The notes below the pieces were generated by a model. It was given only the letters and a program-made list of their open reading frames with translations, did not search any database and was not told the origin of the DNA. Position numbers and translations under genes: made by a program. A stretch of 64,000 bases of DNA from Peribacillus frigoritolerans. GTDB lineage: Bacteria > Bacillota > Bacilli > Bacillales > Bacillaceae. The first letter of the stretch is position 1; every line of letters begins with the position of its first letter. The stretch is from the NCBI RefSeq assembly GCF_004358755.1, contig NZ_SMZY01000001.1:992001-1056000 (forward strand), read 5' to 3'. Positions 34,578 to 42,930 of this stretch are shown here, piece after piece.

Positions 34578-34628
34578 TGTGAAAACCTCCATTGTTGAAT
34601 ATCGTTTACAAATAAGGTATAATATACA

Positions 34629-34649
34629 AAAAGTTACAGACTAACTTTT
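34629..34649. promoter_or_regulatory. Perfect dyad between yodC and yodB (likely YodB operator)
   Basis: AAAAGTTA-CAGAC-TAACTTTT is a perfect 8-bp inverted repeat 52 bp upstream of yodC, overlapping its likely -35 region. A second partly overlapping AACTT..AAGTT pair extends to 34656. In B. subtilis YodB represses the divergent yodC, so this is the best candidate operator. Confidence 0.65.
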
Positions 34650-34730
34650 CGTAAGTTGAGTGATTGACTTTTGTTATCATAAAATGATTAAGATTATATG
34701 TCAAGAAAAAGACTGTAAAGGAGATTCAGG

Positions 34731-35057
34731 ATGGAATCTAATTTATGTCCCAAAATGGAAAAAGCATTCGGATTTTTAGGGAAAAGATGGTCGGGCTTAA
34801 TTATCCATGTCATGTTAGACGGACCTAAGCGATTTAAGGATTTAACAGATACCATTCCTAGTATTAGCCAAAAAATGCTTGTGGAACGATTGAAAGAATT
34901 GGAATCAGCCGGTATTGTTCAGCGGGTTGTCATTCCTGATACACCAGTAAAGGTTACGTATCAGCTGACAGAAATGGGCCACTCTTTAGAAAAAGTGATG
35001 ATAGAAGTGAAAGATTGGGCAGATCGCTATTGCTTTGAGGAGGGGAAAAAGGAATGA
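34731..35057 (+). CDS. yodB: MarR/DUF24-type redox repressor YodB
   Basis: The 108-residue winged-helix protein matches HxlR/DUF24 regulators, with ISQKMLVERLKELESAGIV as recognition helix region. In B. subtilis YodB, Cys6 senses quinones and diamide and pairs with Cys101 or Cys108 of the other subunit. Here Cys6 (MESNLC) and Cys101 are present, while position 108 is Glu, the last residue. ATG at 34731 behind AAAGGAG. The stop overlaps the next gene by 4 bp. Confidence 0.9.
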   Translation: MESNLCPKMEKAFGFLGKRWSGLIIHVMLDGPKRFKDLTDTIPSISQKMLVERLKELESAGIVQRVVIPDTPVKVTYQLTEMGHSLEKVMIEVKDWADRYCFEEGKKE

Positions 35058-35782
35058 AACGAACAGTCATTATCACAGGCGGCGCAAACGGAATCGGCGA
35101 AGAATTGGTCAGACAGTATGCTGCAGCCGGTAATGCCGTTATATTTGCAGATATAGATGCGAAAAAGGGTAAAAGCATAGAAAGCAGCACTGAAAATGCA
35201 CATTTTGTGCAAACAGATGTAAAAAATGTTCAGGAAATTGAACACTTGATAAAAGAAGCTGTGCGTTTGACTGGAACCATCGATATCTTAATAAATAATG
35301 CAGGTGTATCCGGATTTAAATCTCCTTATGAGCTTACTTTAGAGGATTGGGATCATGTCATAAACACAAATTTAAGAAGCACATTCTTTTGTTCAAAAGA
35401 GGCAGCAAAAGTGATGAGAAAGAATTCTGCCGGCGGTTTTATTGTTAATATCGCTTCTACACGGGCTTCGATGTCAGAACCGGGAACAGAGGCATATGCC
35501 GCAACCAAAGGCGGCATCGTTGCGCTGACCCATTCGCTTGCCGTTTCCTTAAGCGAAGACCGGATTAAGGTTAACAGCATTTCACCTGGATGGATCGAAA
35601 CGAAGGATTACGGGAACCTTAGACAAATCGATCACGATCAGCACCTTTCAAAACGGGTTGGCAAGCCAGCTGATATTGCCAAAGCATGTTTTTATTTAAC
35701 AGATCCTGAAAATGATTTTGTAACAGGTACGGATATAGTAGTAGACGGCGGGATGACAAGAAAGATGATATATGAACATTAA
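35054..35782 (+). CDS. SDR family oxidoreductase coupled to yodB
   Basis: The 242-residue SDR has TGGANGIG, NNAG and the catalytic Ser-Tyr-Lys pattern (IASTRASMSEPGTEAYAATKGG), followed by ISPGWIET and a final VDGG. NAD(P)-dependent; substrate unknown. Its ATGA start overlaps the yodB stop, with AAAAAGGA upstream, so expression is tied to the repressor. I do not recall such a gene behind yodB in B. subtilis. Confidence 0.85.
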   Translation: MKRTVIITGGANGIGEELVRQYAAAGNAVIFADIDAKKGKSIESSTENAHFVQTDVKNVQEIEHLIKEAVRLTGTIDILINNAGVSGFKSPYELTLEDWDHVINTNLRSTFFCSKEAAKVMRKNSAGGFIVNIASTRASMSEPGTEAYAATKGGIVALTHSLAVSLSEDRIKVNSISPGWIETKDYGNLRQIDHDQHLSKRVGKPADIAKACFYLTDPENDFVTGTDIVVDGGMTRKMIYEH

Positions 35783-35787
35783 GGAAT

Positions 35788-35812
35788 GACTGCTGATGAG
35801 CAGTCTTTTTTT
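35788..35812 (+). terminator. Terminator of the yodB operon
   Basis: GACTGCT and AGCAGTC with a 4-nt loop, followed by seven T. Confidence 0.85.
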
Positions 35813-35838
35813 ATTTTGGGCTCTTTCGTAAACATTGT

Positions 35839-35961
35839 GTGAAAGGCGTTTACAACATTCAGAACGTGAACAGTTACCATAGCCGACTCAAACGCTGGAT
35901 CAACTGCTGCAACGGCGCAGCAACCAAGTATCTTAATTACTGGCTTGGTTTAGGTACTTAG
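35839..35961 (+). pseudogene. IS1595-family transposase remnant, C-terminus
   Basis: The frame from 35839 encodes NIQNVNSYHSRLKRW followed by NGAATKYLNYWLG and a stop. This is the conserved C-terminal end of ISXO2-like (IS1595 family) transposases. The N-terminus and catalytic DDE core are missing. GGGCTCTTTCGTAAAC just upstream (35819-35834) may be what is left of an inverted terminal repeat. A dead fragment left by deletion. Confidence 0.75.
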
Positions 35962-36123
35962 ACAGCAAGGAATATGAGAACAAAACGTCGAATAAGAAAA
36001 ATATGTTGGTCGCCTGTTGTCTGTTTACTTTAAATGAAACAAATTGTAAAATTCGCGAACGGTTTCTTATTGATGGATTAATCGGTAAAATTATATAATT
36101 TAATGAGTTCTGGAGGGAGATGT

Positions 36124-36291
36124 ATGATGCAAAAGGCAATCGTAATTTATTATTTGACCGATAAGAAGAATAACTTAAGTGATTTAAATCAGCTTTTGCA
36201 AGAGGGATGGAAGGTTGTCTCTCAGAGTGCTATGTCAGGTGCAGGTGGTGGTGGAGCAGTTTATTCACTTGTTATATTAGAGCAAGATTAG
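36124..36291 (+). CDS. Small DUF4177-like protein, 55 aa
   Basis: ATG at 36124 or 36127 follows TGGAGGGAG. The product starts MMQKAIVIYYLTD and contains LNQLLQEGWKVVSQSAMSG, the pattern of DUF4177-type domains (LN..G.EGW..V), a small beta-alpha fold of unknown function. A Gly-rich loop precedes the last strand. A terminator follows about 50 bp on. Confidence 0.65.
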   Translation: MMQKAIVIYYLTDKKNNLSDLNQLLQEGWKVVSQSAMSGAGGGGAVYSLVILEQD

Positions 36292-36342
36292 TAAACAACG
36301 CATCGGGATTCCTTGCCGCTAACGGGAAACGATCGTTTAATT

Positions 36343-36373
36343 AACCGCCTTTTAAAGGGTGGTTTTCTTTTTG
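36343..36373 (+). terminator. Terminator of the DUF4177-like gene
   Basis: AACCGCC and GGGTGGTT arms (one G-T pair) followed by TTCTTTTT. Confidence 0.65.
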
Positions 36374-36626
36374 GGTAAACAACATAATGCGAAAACAGCC
36401 TTGTTTTAAAATAAAAAGACTGGGCTGGACATAGGGTTTAGAAAAGTTTTTACCATAGAAGCTGAGGGGATTTTTCTCAATTTCTAATTTATCTGCGATT
36501 CAACAGCGAAAAGCCAGCAATCCGTGAAACAGGCTATCACTTTATGCAAATCTTCAATCCTTTCGTTTGAATTCATTTCACCCGGGTAAAGTAGGAATAA
36601 ATAACCCTGAAAGGAATGAGTCTGAA
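36374..36626. other. Intergenic stretch, nothing recognised
   Basis: No plus-strand frame with a ribosome-binding site. A long minus-strand frame from 37377 into this stretch runs antisense to two real genes and is not credited. Confidence 0.5.
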
Positions 36627-36989
36627 ATGCCTTGGACAAAACAAGATTACCCAAGCTCAATGAAAAACCTTCCTGATGAAACCCGTGAAAAAGCAATTGA
36701 GATCGGCAATGCCCTGCTTGATGATGGTTATGAAGAGGGACGAGCCATTCCGATTGCTGTTTCACAGGCTGAAAAATGGGCTGACAATGATTCTGAAAAA
36801 GATGAATATCTTCTGATGGCTGATGACGATGGATGGATGCTGAAAAAAGACGGAAACAAACGGGCCAGTTACCGTTTTGATACGAAACAAGAGGCGCTTG
36901 AAAAAGGAAGAGAGCTTGTGAAGCAAAATAACTGCACATTGGTCGTTCATCTAAAGGACGGTTCAGTCGAAACCAAAATAAACGCATAA
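36627..36989 (+). CDS. ydaT: DUF2188 protein, YdaT-like
   Basis: The 120-residue protein starts MPWTKQDYPSSMKNLPDE, a ChaB-like segment shared with B. subtilis YdaT, followed by a DUF2188 repeat region (DDDGWMLKKDGNKRASYRF, then TKQEALEKGRELVKQNNC and LVVHLKDGSV). It is shorter than YdaT (about 150 aa) in the linker. YdaT is a general-stress protein as I recall; function unknown. ATG at 36627 behind AAAGGAA. Confidence 0.78.
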   Translation: MPWTKQDYPSSMKNLPDETREKAIEIGNALLDDGYEEGRAIPIAVSQAEKWADNDSEKDEYLLMADDDGWMLKKDGNKRASYRFDTKQEALEKGRELVKQNNCTLVVHLKDGSVETKINA

Positions 36990-37098
36990 GGGGGAATGCT
37001 TTTTCATAAAATTGATTTTCCCTGAGATATTCGCCCACTCCAAAACCTTTTAGGTGAATACCCTTATAAGGTAAGTGATATATGGAGGAGGGGAATGC

Positions 37099-37350
37099 AT
37101 GTACCCGCACTATGCAGCACGAGGCTACCGCAGCGCAGGAAATAGAGGACCTTTCTTTTTCGGATTTGGAGCTCCGCTTGTAGGAGGATTGTTGGGAGGA
37201 TTCCTTGGAAGTGCGCTTTTTAACTATCCAAGACCTTATTATTATCCGCCGCCACCGCCGCCGGCACCGTTTTACGGAGGCTACCCAGGACCTGGACCGG
37301 GCGGATATCCAGGTTATCCGGGAGGACCATACCCAGGAGGGCCGTATTAA
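37099..37350 (+). CDS. Pro/Gly/Tyr-rich protein, 83 aa
   Basis: ATG at 37099 behind GGAGGAGGGG. The N-terminal half has a Gly-rich hydrophobic stretch (FGAPLVGGLLGGFLGSALF), and the C-terminal half is nearly all Pro, Gly and Tyr, with repeated GGYPG and PYPGG units. Such proteins are frequent among spore-surface and envelope proteins of Bacillus, but no family was assigned. A strong terminator follows 30 bp on. Confidence 0.65.
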   Translation: MYPHYAARGYRSAGNRGPFFFGFGAPLVGGLLGGFLGSALFNYPRPYYYPPPPPPAPFYGGYPGPGPGGYPGYPGGPYPGGPY

Positions 37351-37380
37351 GAAGAATATTAGAGGAAGCATAATCATAAA

Positions 37381-37421
37381 AACAATGGACCAGAGAGCTT
37401 GCTCTCTGGTCCATTGTTTTT
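37381..37421. terminator. Bidirectional terminator with 18-bp stem
   Basis: AACAATGGACCAGAGAGC and GCTCTCTGGTCCATTGTT are perfect complements, with T-runs outside, between convergent genes. Confidence 0.92.
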
Positions 37422-37484
37422 AATTTGATGATAAAATTAAATCCCACTATCAGTCTTCAGATACCTCAGAATAAAAAAAGTCTG

Positions 37485-37961
37485 TCAGTCGTTCGTTATT
37501 TCAATCTCCGATATTTGCAGATCCTCATTTTTTTGCAGTTTAATTTCAAGAATCCCATTCCGGTATGATGCTTTTGTTCCTTTTCGTTTAACAAGAGCAG
37601 GCAAAACAAGCTTTTTTTGTTCACCTATTGAGGGGTAGTCTAAGATGAAAAGCTGATTGCTGCTGTGCTGAATACGGAGATTTTTAAGCTGTTCATCTGA
37701 AGCCTGCACTTTGACGAAGATGTGGTCGTTGGTTTCAAAAAGCTCAGTATTGGTTTGATTTGCTTGCTGCTGTTTATTTATTTGCGGGATATTGCCTGGC
37801 ATATTGCCCTGAAAAGGGAACTGCTGAGGAAAGCCATCGCCGAAAACATTTCCCATGACGTTTTGAATGTAATCCTCTACATTTTTAGGGTTCATATTTT
37901 GAAAAGCATCAGGCATTTGCCCGGATTGATTAAATGGAAAGTTTTTTTTCCAGGGAAACAT
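37485..37961 (-). CDS. Hsp20/alpha-crystallin-like protein (GerT/CotP-like)
   Basis: The 158-residue protein starts MFPWKKNFPFNQ, followed by a Gln/Pro/Asn-rich stretch to about residue 70 and then a shortened alpha-crystallin domain (HIFVKVQ, LFILDYP, YRNGILEIKLQ). This layout resembles spore-coat sHsp proteins such as GerT and CotP, which act in germination or coat assembly. The assignment is by layout only. ATG at 37961. Role in spores is inference. Confidence 0.65.
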   Translation of the reverse strand: MFPWKKNFPFNQSGQMPDAFQNMNPKNVEDYIQNVMGNVFGDGFPQQFPFQGNMPGNIPQINKQQQANQTNTELFETNDHIFVKVQASDEQLKNLRIQHSSNQLFILDYPSIGEQKKLVLPALVKRKGTKASYRNGILEIKLQKNEDLQISEIEITND

Positions 37962-38098
37962 GCATGTTCACGCCCTTTTTTACAGGTATACTTTACTATA
38001 TGTAAAAGGATGGGTCCTGGTTAAGTTTTTTTTCTTGTGGAAGTCCTTGTATCGGGATTATAATGAGCATGGAGTTTTGAAAAGGAAGGTGCTGTAAA

Positions 38099-39040
38099 AT
38101 GGAGCAAAGAAATATAGATACATATCGCACAGGCCTGATGCACACAGCACTAGCCTATTTTTTATGGGGGATCCTTCCAGTTTATTGGAAGCTTATCGAT
38201 CATGTCGGGGCTGAAGAAATTCTGGCACACCGTGTATTTTGGTCATTTCTTTTCATGATGGGGCTGATTCAGTTCAATAAACAATGGGCGCAGCTTCTGG
38301 AAGTCTGCAAGAGAATGATAAAAAAACCGCTTCTTCTGCTTTCACTAATTCTATCATCAGTATTAATAAGCATTAACTGGTTCTTATACATTTGGGCCGT
38401 TAATCATAATCACATCCTGGAAACGAGTTTAGGGTATTATATTAATCCTTTAATCAGTGTTCTCCTTGGCATGGTGTTTTTGAAAGAACGGCTTAATAGA
38501 TGGCAATATGCTTCGTTTATCCTTGCTGCGGCTGGTGTACTTTTCATGACCATGCAATATGGGAAGTTTCCATTTGTAGCAATTATACTGGCACTGAGCT
38601 TTGGTTTTTACGGCTTAACTAAAAAAGTAACGAAATTAAATGCTTCAATCGGACTTACACTTGAGACCATGATGGTCATGCCTGTTGCCCTGATTTATTT
38701 AGTTTCAATTGCAAATAAAGGGGAGTCTGCATTTTTCGCCTTTAGTATAGGTACAAATGCATTTTTAATTGGAGCTGGAATTGTGACGGCCGTTCCATTG
38801 CTGCTGTTTGCAAAAGGAGCACAGCATATTCCATTGTTCATGGTTGGCATTCTGCAATATATCGCACCAACCATCACGCTTTTACTTGGGGTTTTAATAT
38901 ATGATGAATCATTTACGAGCACTGAAATTATTACATTTTCGTTAATTTGGAGTGCGCTTGTGCTCTTTTCATTCTCACATATAAGAGGAATGAAGGAACA
39001 TTCATGGAAGCTGAAGAAGAAGAAAACAATGGAGATGTAA
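38099..39040 (+). CDS. yojE: EamA/RarD family transporter (YojE-like)
   Basis: The 313-residue protein has about ten membrane segments in two EamA repeats. It starts with TALAYFLWGILPVYWKLI, then EILAHRVFWSFLFM and NWFLYIWAVNHNHILETSLGYYINPL, all diagnostic of RarD. Substrate unknown. By position ahead of yojF and bshB2 it matches YojE. ATG at 38099 behind GGAAGG. A terminator follows. Confidence 0.85.
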   Translation: MEQRNIDTYRTGLMHTALAYFLWGILPVYWKLIDHVGAEEILAHRVFWSFLFMMGLIQFNKQWAQLLEVCKRMIKKPLLLLSLILSSVLISINWFLYIWAVNHNHILETSLGYYINPLISVLLGMVFLKERLNRWQYASFILAAAGVLFMTMQYGKFPFVAIILALSFGFYGLTKKVTKLNASIGLTLETMMVMPVALIYLVSIANKGESAFFAFSIGTNAFLIGAGIVTAVPLLLFAKGAQHIPLFMVGILQYIAPTITLLLGVLIYDESFTSTEIITFSLIWSALVLFSFSHIRGMKEHSWKLKKKKTMEM

Positions 39041-39041
39041 A

Positions 39042-39070
39042 ACAGCCTGCCCTGTGCAAGGCTTTTTTCT
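39042..39070 (+). terminator. Terminator of yojE
   Basis: AGCCTGCCCTGTGCAAGGCT can fold as a short hairpin, followed by TTTTTTCTTTC. Confidence 0.6.
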
Positions 39071-39130
39071 TTCATTGAAATGATTTTTCAGTATACAATA
39101 AGAGAGTCAGGAAAGGAATGATGACAGGAG

Positions 39131-39403
39131 ATGACGGAAAGCCGCGAGCTTTTAGAGGTATACCGTAAGCTTTGGTCAAATCGGCAGCTTGAGGTCAGTG
39201 ATGATAATATGCAGACACTCCTTGGCGCTATTAAAGTTGAACTGCAGGATGAAATGACCCATCCGCGCCTGCGGAAAAATACTGAGCAGAAGTTTTTTTC
39301 CGCAGTCAAACGGATTTCCATGGCAAGCCTTGGCGATCAGGAAAAGCTTACCCTGATTGACCTGCATATAAAAGTGTATGAAGAAATCAGACAATCTACA
39401 TAA
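39131..39403 (+). CDS. Conserved hypothetical protein, 90 aa, upstream of yojF
   Basis: The product starts MTESRELLEVYRKLWSNRQL and is predicted all-helical with no signal or Cys. An in-frame stop lies just upstream, so 39131 is the earliest start. AGGAG is directly adjacent to it (too close), while AAAGGA lies 13 nt away, so initiation may be weak. It is 15 bp from yojF, probably co-transcribed with yojF and bshB2. Family not recognised. Confidence 0.6.
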   Translation: MTESRELLEVYRKLWSNRQLEVSDDNMQTLLGAIKVELQDEMTHPRLRKNTEQKFFSAVKRISMASLGDQEKLTLIDLHIKVYEEIRQST

Positions 39404-39417
39404 AAAGGAGCAGAAAG

Positions 39418-39768
39418 ATGGTCCCCATTACGAAAGATGACATTCAAAAACATTTAGATGTTCTGGTGAACAAGGAAGTTTATGTTCACCTCGAAACAAC
39501 GACAGGCGCCTACTCTGCCCATATGAATGAAAATAATATGACAGTCGTGGCATTTATCAGAAATGCAAAGGTATCCTTTGACCAGGCTAAGATCACCGGA
39601 CAGGGTCCTTACCGTGTCGGTCTTAAAATAGATCATGGCTGGATATATGCAGAAGGCCTGACAGACTGGGTATACAATGAAAATAATCAGCTGCTGATGG
39701 CAGGGCATGACCGCGAAGGAAAGCTTGCCATTGCGCTTCAAATCAGCGAGACTCCGTTTGCAGAGTAG
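39418..39768 (+). CDS. yojF: YojF family protein (DUF1806)
   Basis: The 116-residue protein (HLETTTGAYSAHMNENNMTV, then VGLKIDHGWIYAEGLTDWVY) fits YojF/DUF1806. In B. subtilis it is encoded immediately upstream of bshB2 and is often used as a marker of bacillithiol genes; its own role is unclear. ATG at 39418 behind AAAAGGAGC. It is 15 bp from bshB2. Confidence 0.87.
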   Translation: MVPITKDDIQKHLDVLVNKEVYVHLETTTGAYSAHMNENNMTVVAFIRNAKVSFDQAKITGQGPYRVGLKIDHGWIYAEGLTDWVYNENNQLLMAGHDREGKLAIALQISETPFAE

Positions 39769-39783
39769 AAAGGGAGAATGAAA

Positions 39784-40452
39784 ATGAGAGAGCATGTATT
39801 AGTCGTTTTGCCTCACCCGGATGACGAGTCATTTGGAGTTGGAGGTTTGATGTCGTTAAAACGCAAAGAAGGGATTCCTGTTACATATGCCTGTGCAACA
39901 CTTGGTCAAATGGGAAGAAACATGGGGAATCCGCTGTTTGCAAACCGGGAGATCCTGCCTGAAATCCGCAAAAAAGAACTGAGAGATGCATGTGATGCAC
40001 TTAATGTTCAGGATTTAAGAATGCTTGGCCTGCGCGACAAAACCCTTGAATTTGAAGATATCGACCGATTTGCTGATATAATAGAAGAAATTATTCAAGA
40101 AGTGAAGCCGACCCTTGTTGTGACCTTTTATCCTGGACATGGCGTTCATCCTGATCATGATGCAACTGGGGCTGCAACCATTCGCGCATTAAGCAGAATG
40201 CCGCTTGAAGAGCGTCCTCTGACTTACTGTGTTGCCATTACGAGAAATCGTGCAGAAGTGCTTGGCGAGCATGATGTCACGATTGATATCTCAAGTGTTG
40301 CCGAAATGAAGCTAAATGCTTTGCGCGCTCATCGCAGCCAAACAGAAGGCATGCTTAAGCAAATGGAAGAAAAGTTTAAGAATAAAGATCCTGAAGTCAT
40401 GCATTGGGTGGAGCAGGAGATTTTCTGGACGTATAAATGGAATGATGAATAA
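39784..40452 (+). CDS. bshB2: Bacillithiol biosynthesis deacetylase BshB2
   Basis: The 222-residue LmbE/PIG-L family deacetylase has the zinc motif PHPDDES (residues 10-16) and the distal HPDHDATG. It removes acetyl from GlcNAc-malate to give GlcN-malate in bacillithiol synthesis, or deacetylates conjugates. ATG at 39784, 7 nt after AGGGAG, preferred over ATG at 39778. Operon with yojF and the 90-aa gene. Followed by a perfect terminator. Confidence 0.9.
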   Translation: MREHVLVVLPHPDDESFGVGGLMSLKRKEGIPVTYACATLGQMGRNMGNPLFANREILPEIRKKELRDACDALNVQDLRMLGLRDKTLEFEDIDRFADIIEEIIQEVKPTLVVTFYPGHGVHPDHDATGAATIRALSRMPLEERPLTYCVAITRNRAEVLGEHDVTIDISSVAEMKLNALRAHRSQTEGMLKQMEEKFKNKDPEVMHWVEQEIFWTYKWNDE

Positions 40453-40455
40453 AAA

Positions 40456-40490
40456 AAGATGATCTCGTTTCTTCGAGATCATCTTCTTCT
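40456..40490. terminator. Bidirectional terminator
   Basis: AAGATGATCTCG and CGAGATCATCTT form a perfect 12-bp stem with a 6-nt loop, between convergent bshB2 and norM-like genes. Confidence 0.9.
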
Positions 40491-40501
40491 ATGTTCAATG
40501 C

Positions 40502-41866
40502 TTATCTTTGTTTTTCACTTAGTGTATAAACCTTATTTTGAATAAACCACAGCCTTGTAGACAGCGCAACAGCGGCTGCGGCAAGACCTGCAATCAAGCC
40601 GATCCAGTAGCCGAAAGCCATGAAAGACGTATTGTTTGCGAGCCAATATCCCGTTGGAAGTCCGATGACCCAGTAAGAAACAAGTGCCATCACCAGGGTG
40701 ACATTCACATCCTTGTAGCCCCGCAGTGCTCCTTGTATCGGAGCGGCTATTGCATCTGACAGCTGAAAGAAAATCGCATAGATCAAAAACTGAGCCGAGA
40801 GTTTGATGACAATGTCTTCGTTCGTATAGATCTCCGCAATTTCACTTCTTAGGAAATAGATAACCGCTGCGGTAATAACCGACAGAATAACAGCCATGAC
40901 AATCCCGAGATAACTGTACTGCTTCGCATCTCTGTACCGTTTCGCGCCCACTTCAAAACCGACGACAATTGTCAGCGCCATTGAAATGCTCAGCGGAAGC
41001 ATGTACAGAAGAGAAGCAAAATTGATGGCGATTTGATGGGAGGCAATCGTGACCGTGTCATAATTGCTCATCAATAAGGTAACAGCAGCAAAAATACTGG
41101 TTTCAAAGAAAATGGCAATCCCTATTGGAATTCCGATTTTTAAGAGACTGAGCCATGCTTTTGCAGAAGCACGGTACAGTTTATTGAAAATGCCGTAGTT
41201 CACAAAGGGGTGCTTTTTCATGATGACATAAGCGGAAATCAGAAAGATGCTCCAGTATGTAATAGTTGAAGCAACACCAGCTCCTACGCCGCCCAGAGCC
41301 GGAAAACCGAACTTTCCATAGATAAATAAATAATTGAATACAACATTGATCGGCAGAGATAATAAAGTGATGATCATGGAGACCCTCGTAAATCCGAGCG
41401 CATCTATGAAACACCGCAATACATTATAAGCAAAAAGCGGCAATATGCCAAAAGCCAAAGCAGCCAGATAAAACTTAGCCGTCTCTCTGACATGATCCTC
41501 GAGTGTCATTGTGTTTAAAATAGGGTCAATGACAAAAATTCCGATTACTCCAACGATAATCGACAGTAAAACGGAAAGGTACAGACCTTGAATGACCGTA
41601 AAAGGTATTTTCTCCTTTTGTTTAGCGCCCACAAACTGAGAAACAATTGGAGTTACTGAAAGCAGAATGCCGCTTAGTCCGGTATAGACAGGAACCCATA
41701 TGCTTGATCCGATTGCAACTCCTGCAAGATCTCCAGGGCTGACTTTTCCTGACATGGTCGTATCAAAGAAATTCATTGAGTAAAGTGCAAGCTGTGTAAT
41801 CAAAATCGGCAAAAGGATGAGAGAAAATTGCTTGCCTTTCTCCCAAAGAGTGAAGGTTTGATTCAT
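40502..41866 (-). CDS. yojI: MATE family efflux transporter (YojI/NorM-like)
   Basis: The 454-residue protein has 12 membrane segments in two MATE repeats. It starts with LPILITQLALYSMNFFDTTMSG, then SSIWVPVYTGLSGILLSVTP, and FETSIFAAVTLLMSNYDT in the second half. MATE proteins export cationic drugs with Na or H. By position it is YojI. ATG at 41866 has AGGAT about 9 nt upstream; ATG at 41872 is an alternative. Confidence 0.88.
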   Translation of the reverse strand: MNQTFTLWEKGKQFSLILLPILITQLALYSMNFFDTTMSGKVSPGDLAGVAIGSSIWVPVYTGLSGILLSVTPIVSQFVGAKQKEKIPFTVIQGLYLSVLLSIIVGVIGIFVIDPILNTMTLEDHVRETAKFYLAALAFGILPLFAYNVLRCFIDALGFTRVSMIITLLSLPINVVFNYLFIYGKFGFPALGGVGAGVASTITYWSIFLISAYVIMKKHPFVNYGIFNKLYRASAKAWLSLLKIGIPIGIAIFFETSIFAAVTLLMSNYDTVTIASHQIAINFASLLYMLPLSISMALTIVVGFEVGAKRYRDAKQYSYLGIVMAVILSVITAAVIYFLRSEIAEIYTNEDIVIKLSAQFLIYAIFFQLSDAIAAPIQGALRGYKDVNVTLVMALVSYWVIGLPTGYWLANNTSFMAFGYWIGLIAGLAAAAVALSTRLWFIQNKVYTLSEKQR

Positions 41867-41930
41867 GTTCATTATCCTCGGTTTCGTAGAGTAACGAAAG
41901 AATTATAACATGAAAAAATAGAACTCGTGA

Positions 41931-42053
41931 CTATTTCGACTTCTCTTCAAGCTCTTTTTTCTCGGGTTTAAACATTTGATAGTAAAAATAACTTAAGATC
42001 ATTACACCCATACCAGAAAAAAGATATTGAATGATTTTAGCTGTTGTCATCAT
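41931..42053 (-). CDS. Small single-pass membrane protein, 40 aa
   Basis: ATG ATG at 42053 follows CGGAGGTTTAC. The product starts MMTTAKIIQYLFSGMGVMI, forms one hydrophobic helix (about residues 7-25) and ends with a charged KPEKKELEEKSK tail. It is divergent from cdaS and ends 65 bp upstream of the MATE gene, so the two may be co-transcribed. Below usual length cut-offs; family not recognised. Confidence 0.65.
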   Translation of the reverse strand: MMTTAKIIQYLFSGMGVMILSYFYYQMFKPEKKELEEKSK

Positions 42054-42201
42054 GTAAACCTCCGTTATATTAGCAACTGTGTCAAAGCTGCTGTTATTTT
42101 ATTTTAGTATGAACCCTAAATGGAAAATTATTGCATGGAAAGCGGAGATTTTCCAAACAATAAGAAAAACGGTGAAAAATGGCGGAGAGGAGCTGTACGT
42201 T

Positions 42202-42804
42202 TTGGAACACGAATTAATTGATCCCATAAAAAAACACATTTATGACCAGCTGGGAAACATCATTGAAGAATCCCGGCAGCTGATGAACTCTCTTCATGAG
42301 AAAGACCATTGTCTGCTCTGTGAGCTTGAAGACCTGCATAAGATATTTCAGCAGCTTCAGTCGCAGGCATCATCCTTTTACTTGCAGTCTTATTTATCTG
42401 AATATACTCCGCATTATGCCGTGCTATCTAGAGTCATTCAGCAGCTGTCTGATCATAAACACGGCGGTTTAATCGTGATAGAAAGAAAAGATCCTCTTAT
42501 CTCTTTTCTTCAAAACGGCGTGCCGATTGATGCTTATTTATCGGCGTCATTGCTTGAAAGTATTTTTTATCCGGGGAATCCGCTTCATGATGGAGCCGTT
42601 CTCGTATCAGGAACCAAAATTATATCAGCAGCAAATGTACTTCCGCTTTCAACGAAAACCTCAGATGCTAAGGTCGGAACAAGGCATCGGGCTGCCCTTG
42701 GCATTACAGAATCTACAGATGCGATTGCTCTTGTTGTATCGGAAGAGACAGGGAACATGTCATTTGCGATAAATGGCGGGCTGTATCCATTCAGCTCTGA
42801 ATAA
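42202..42804 (+). CDS. cdaS: Sporulation-type diadenylate cyclase CdaS
   Basis: The 200-residue protein has two N-terminal helices (autoinhibitory in CdaS) and a DisA_N domain with the substrate motifs DGA (about 130-132, LHDGAVL) and RHR (161-163, GTRHRAALG). It makes c-di-AMP from two ATP; CdaS acts in the forespore in B. subtilis (YojJ, about 207 aa). The TTG at 42202 has AGGAG 9 nt upstream; a longer frame from 42079 has no ribosome-binding site and would add a non-homologous leader. Position next to yojI agrees. Confidence 0.9.
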   Translation: MEHELIDPIKKHIYDQLGNIIEESRQLMNSLHEKDHCLLCELEDLHKIFQQLQSQASSFYLQSYLSEYTPHYAVLSRVIQQLSDHKHGGLIVIERKDPLISFLQNGVPIDAYLSASLLESIFYPGNPLHDGAVLVSGTKIISAANVLPLSTKTSDAKVGTRHRAALGITESTDAIALVVSEETGNMSFAINGGLYPFSSE

Positions 42805-42930
42805 ATGCTTTTCATATTTTGAAAAATCCTTTATAATGTAGTTTTTACTTTATGAGCTATGCCTTCATGATTTGCTTCAGCCATCAGCATGATAAGACAG
42901 CGCTCTTCTATTTATGAGGAGGAAGAACAA

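Noticed and set aside
36340-36373. Sigma-B-like GTTTAA..GGGTGG pair
   Set aside because: The spacing is off and the sequence is better explained as the terminator hairpin of the preceding small gene.
36484-37377. Long minus-strand open frame of 297 codons
   Set aside because: It runs antisense to the ydaT-like gene and the Pro/Gly/Tyr-rich gene, lacks a ribosome-binding site, and its Arg/Trp-rich start is the complement of Pro/Gly codons.
42810-42930. Possible purine riboswitch before the purine permease gene
   Set aside because: The conserved junction and loop sequences of the purine aptamer could not be found.
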